Positions 6,383 to 6,426 of a stretch of 6,426 nt of DNA are shown piece after piece. Under the pieces are notes generated by a model. It was not told the DNA's origin and made no database searches. It was given only the letters and a program-made list of their open reading frames with translations. The position numbers and the translations under genes were made by a program. The DNA lies in contig JAEZHS010000556.1 in assembly GCA_023436825.1 (NCBI GenBank), positions 1 to 6,426 of the forward strand. The letters are read 5' to 3'. The DNA is from Pseudomonadota bacterium. Lineage in GTDB: Bacteria > Pseudomonadota > Alphaproteobacteria > Reyranellales > Reyranellaceae. Every line of letters starts with the position of its first letter. Position 1 is the first letter of the stretch.

Positions 6383-6426
6383 CGCGCCACTCCGGTGGCG
6401 CGTCATGACGCGCCACGGGAGTGGCG
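6383..6426. repeat. Palindromic element at the window edge, centred on TCATGA
   Basis: Two adjacent hairpins, CGCGCCAC/GTGGCGCG with loop TCCG (6383-6402) and CGCCAC/GTGGCG with loop GGGA (6411-6426), flank the 6-bp palindrome TCATGA (6403-6408). The two halves are also inverted copies of each other: 6385-6405 and 6406-6426 match with a single mismatched pair. It begins 10 bases after the hydrolase stop and is cut by the window end, so its full length is unknown. There is no U-tract, so it is not a typical intrinsic terminator, though a hairpin here could stabilise or end the operon transcript. Its sequence differs from the repeat at 3466-3590, apart from a shared GTCATG core. Confidence 0.7.

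Overview
The window is GC-rich DNA with strong G/C preference at third codon positions and purine-rich Shine-Dalgarno sites. An S53 (sedolisin) peptidase joined to a DUF4114 domain, a choline-dehydrogenase-like GMC flavoprotein and paired palindromic intergenic repeats together suggest a free-living, metabolically versatile alphaproteobacterium (Rhodospirillales/Hyphomicrobiales-like). That placement is inferred from gene content and base composition; there is no rRNA or other phylogenetic marker.

Left half, minus strand, reading right to left. A 143-aa two-helix membrane protein with a DUF2786-like N-terminus (3357 to 2926) is followed after 47 bases by a large sedolisin-type serine-carboxyl peptidase (2878 to 848). 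The peptidase keeps its prodomain, the Glu/Asp/Ser catalytic residues and the Ca-site aspartates. Its reading frame then breaks: the natural C-terminal continuation, a DUF4114 domain with the acidic WEDxxGGGDxDYNDL motif, lies in the -1 frame (to base 27). One extra C in the CCCC run at 891-888 (minus strand) would rebuild a protein of about 950 aa. As the sequence stands, the first frame stops at a TGATG, where TGA overlaps an ATG that opens the DUF4114 frame.

Middle, 3358-3641. This divergent intergenic region is mostly a composite inverted repeat (3466-3590): two hairpin-bearing arms of about 50 bases around a short spacer. It resembles a REP/MITE-like dispersed element and is not placed as a terminator for either flanking gene.

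Right half, plus strand. A GMC-family FAD oxidoreductase (3642-5276, 544 aa) is followed after 4 bases by a GTG-started alpha/beta hydrolase (5281-6372, 363 aa), whose Shine-Dalgarno lies inside the end of the upstream gene. This is a tight two-gene operon, probably oxidising an alcohol and then hydrolysing an ester or lactone; the substrate cannot be read from the sequence. A second, different palindrome centred on TCATGA begins 10 bases after the hydrolase stop and runs to the window edge.

I saw no tRNA, rRNA, CRISPR array, transposase or phage gene. I found no clearly new multi-gene system. The most notable points are the broken peptidase-DUF4114 fusion, the two palindromic elements and the unusual N-terminal extension of the hydrolase.
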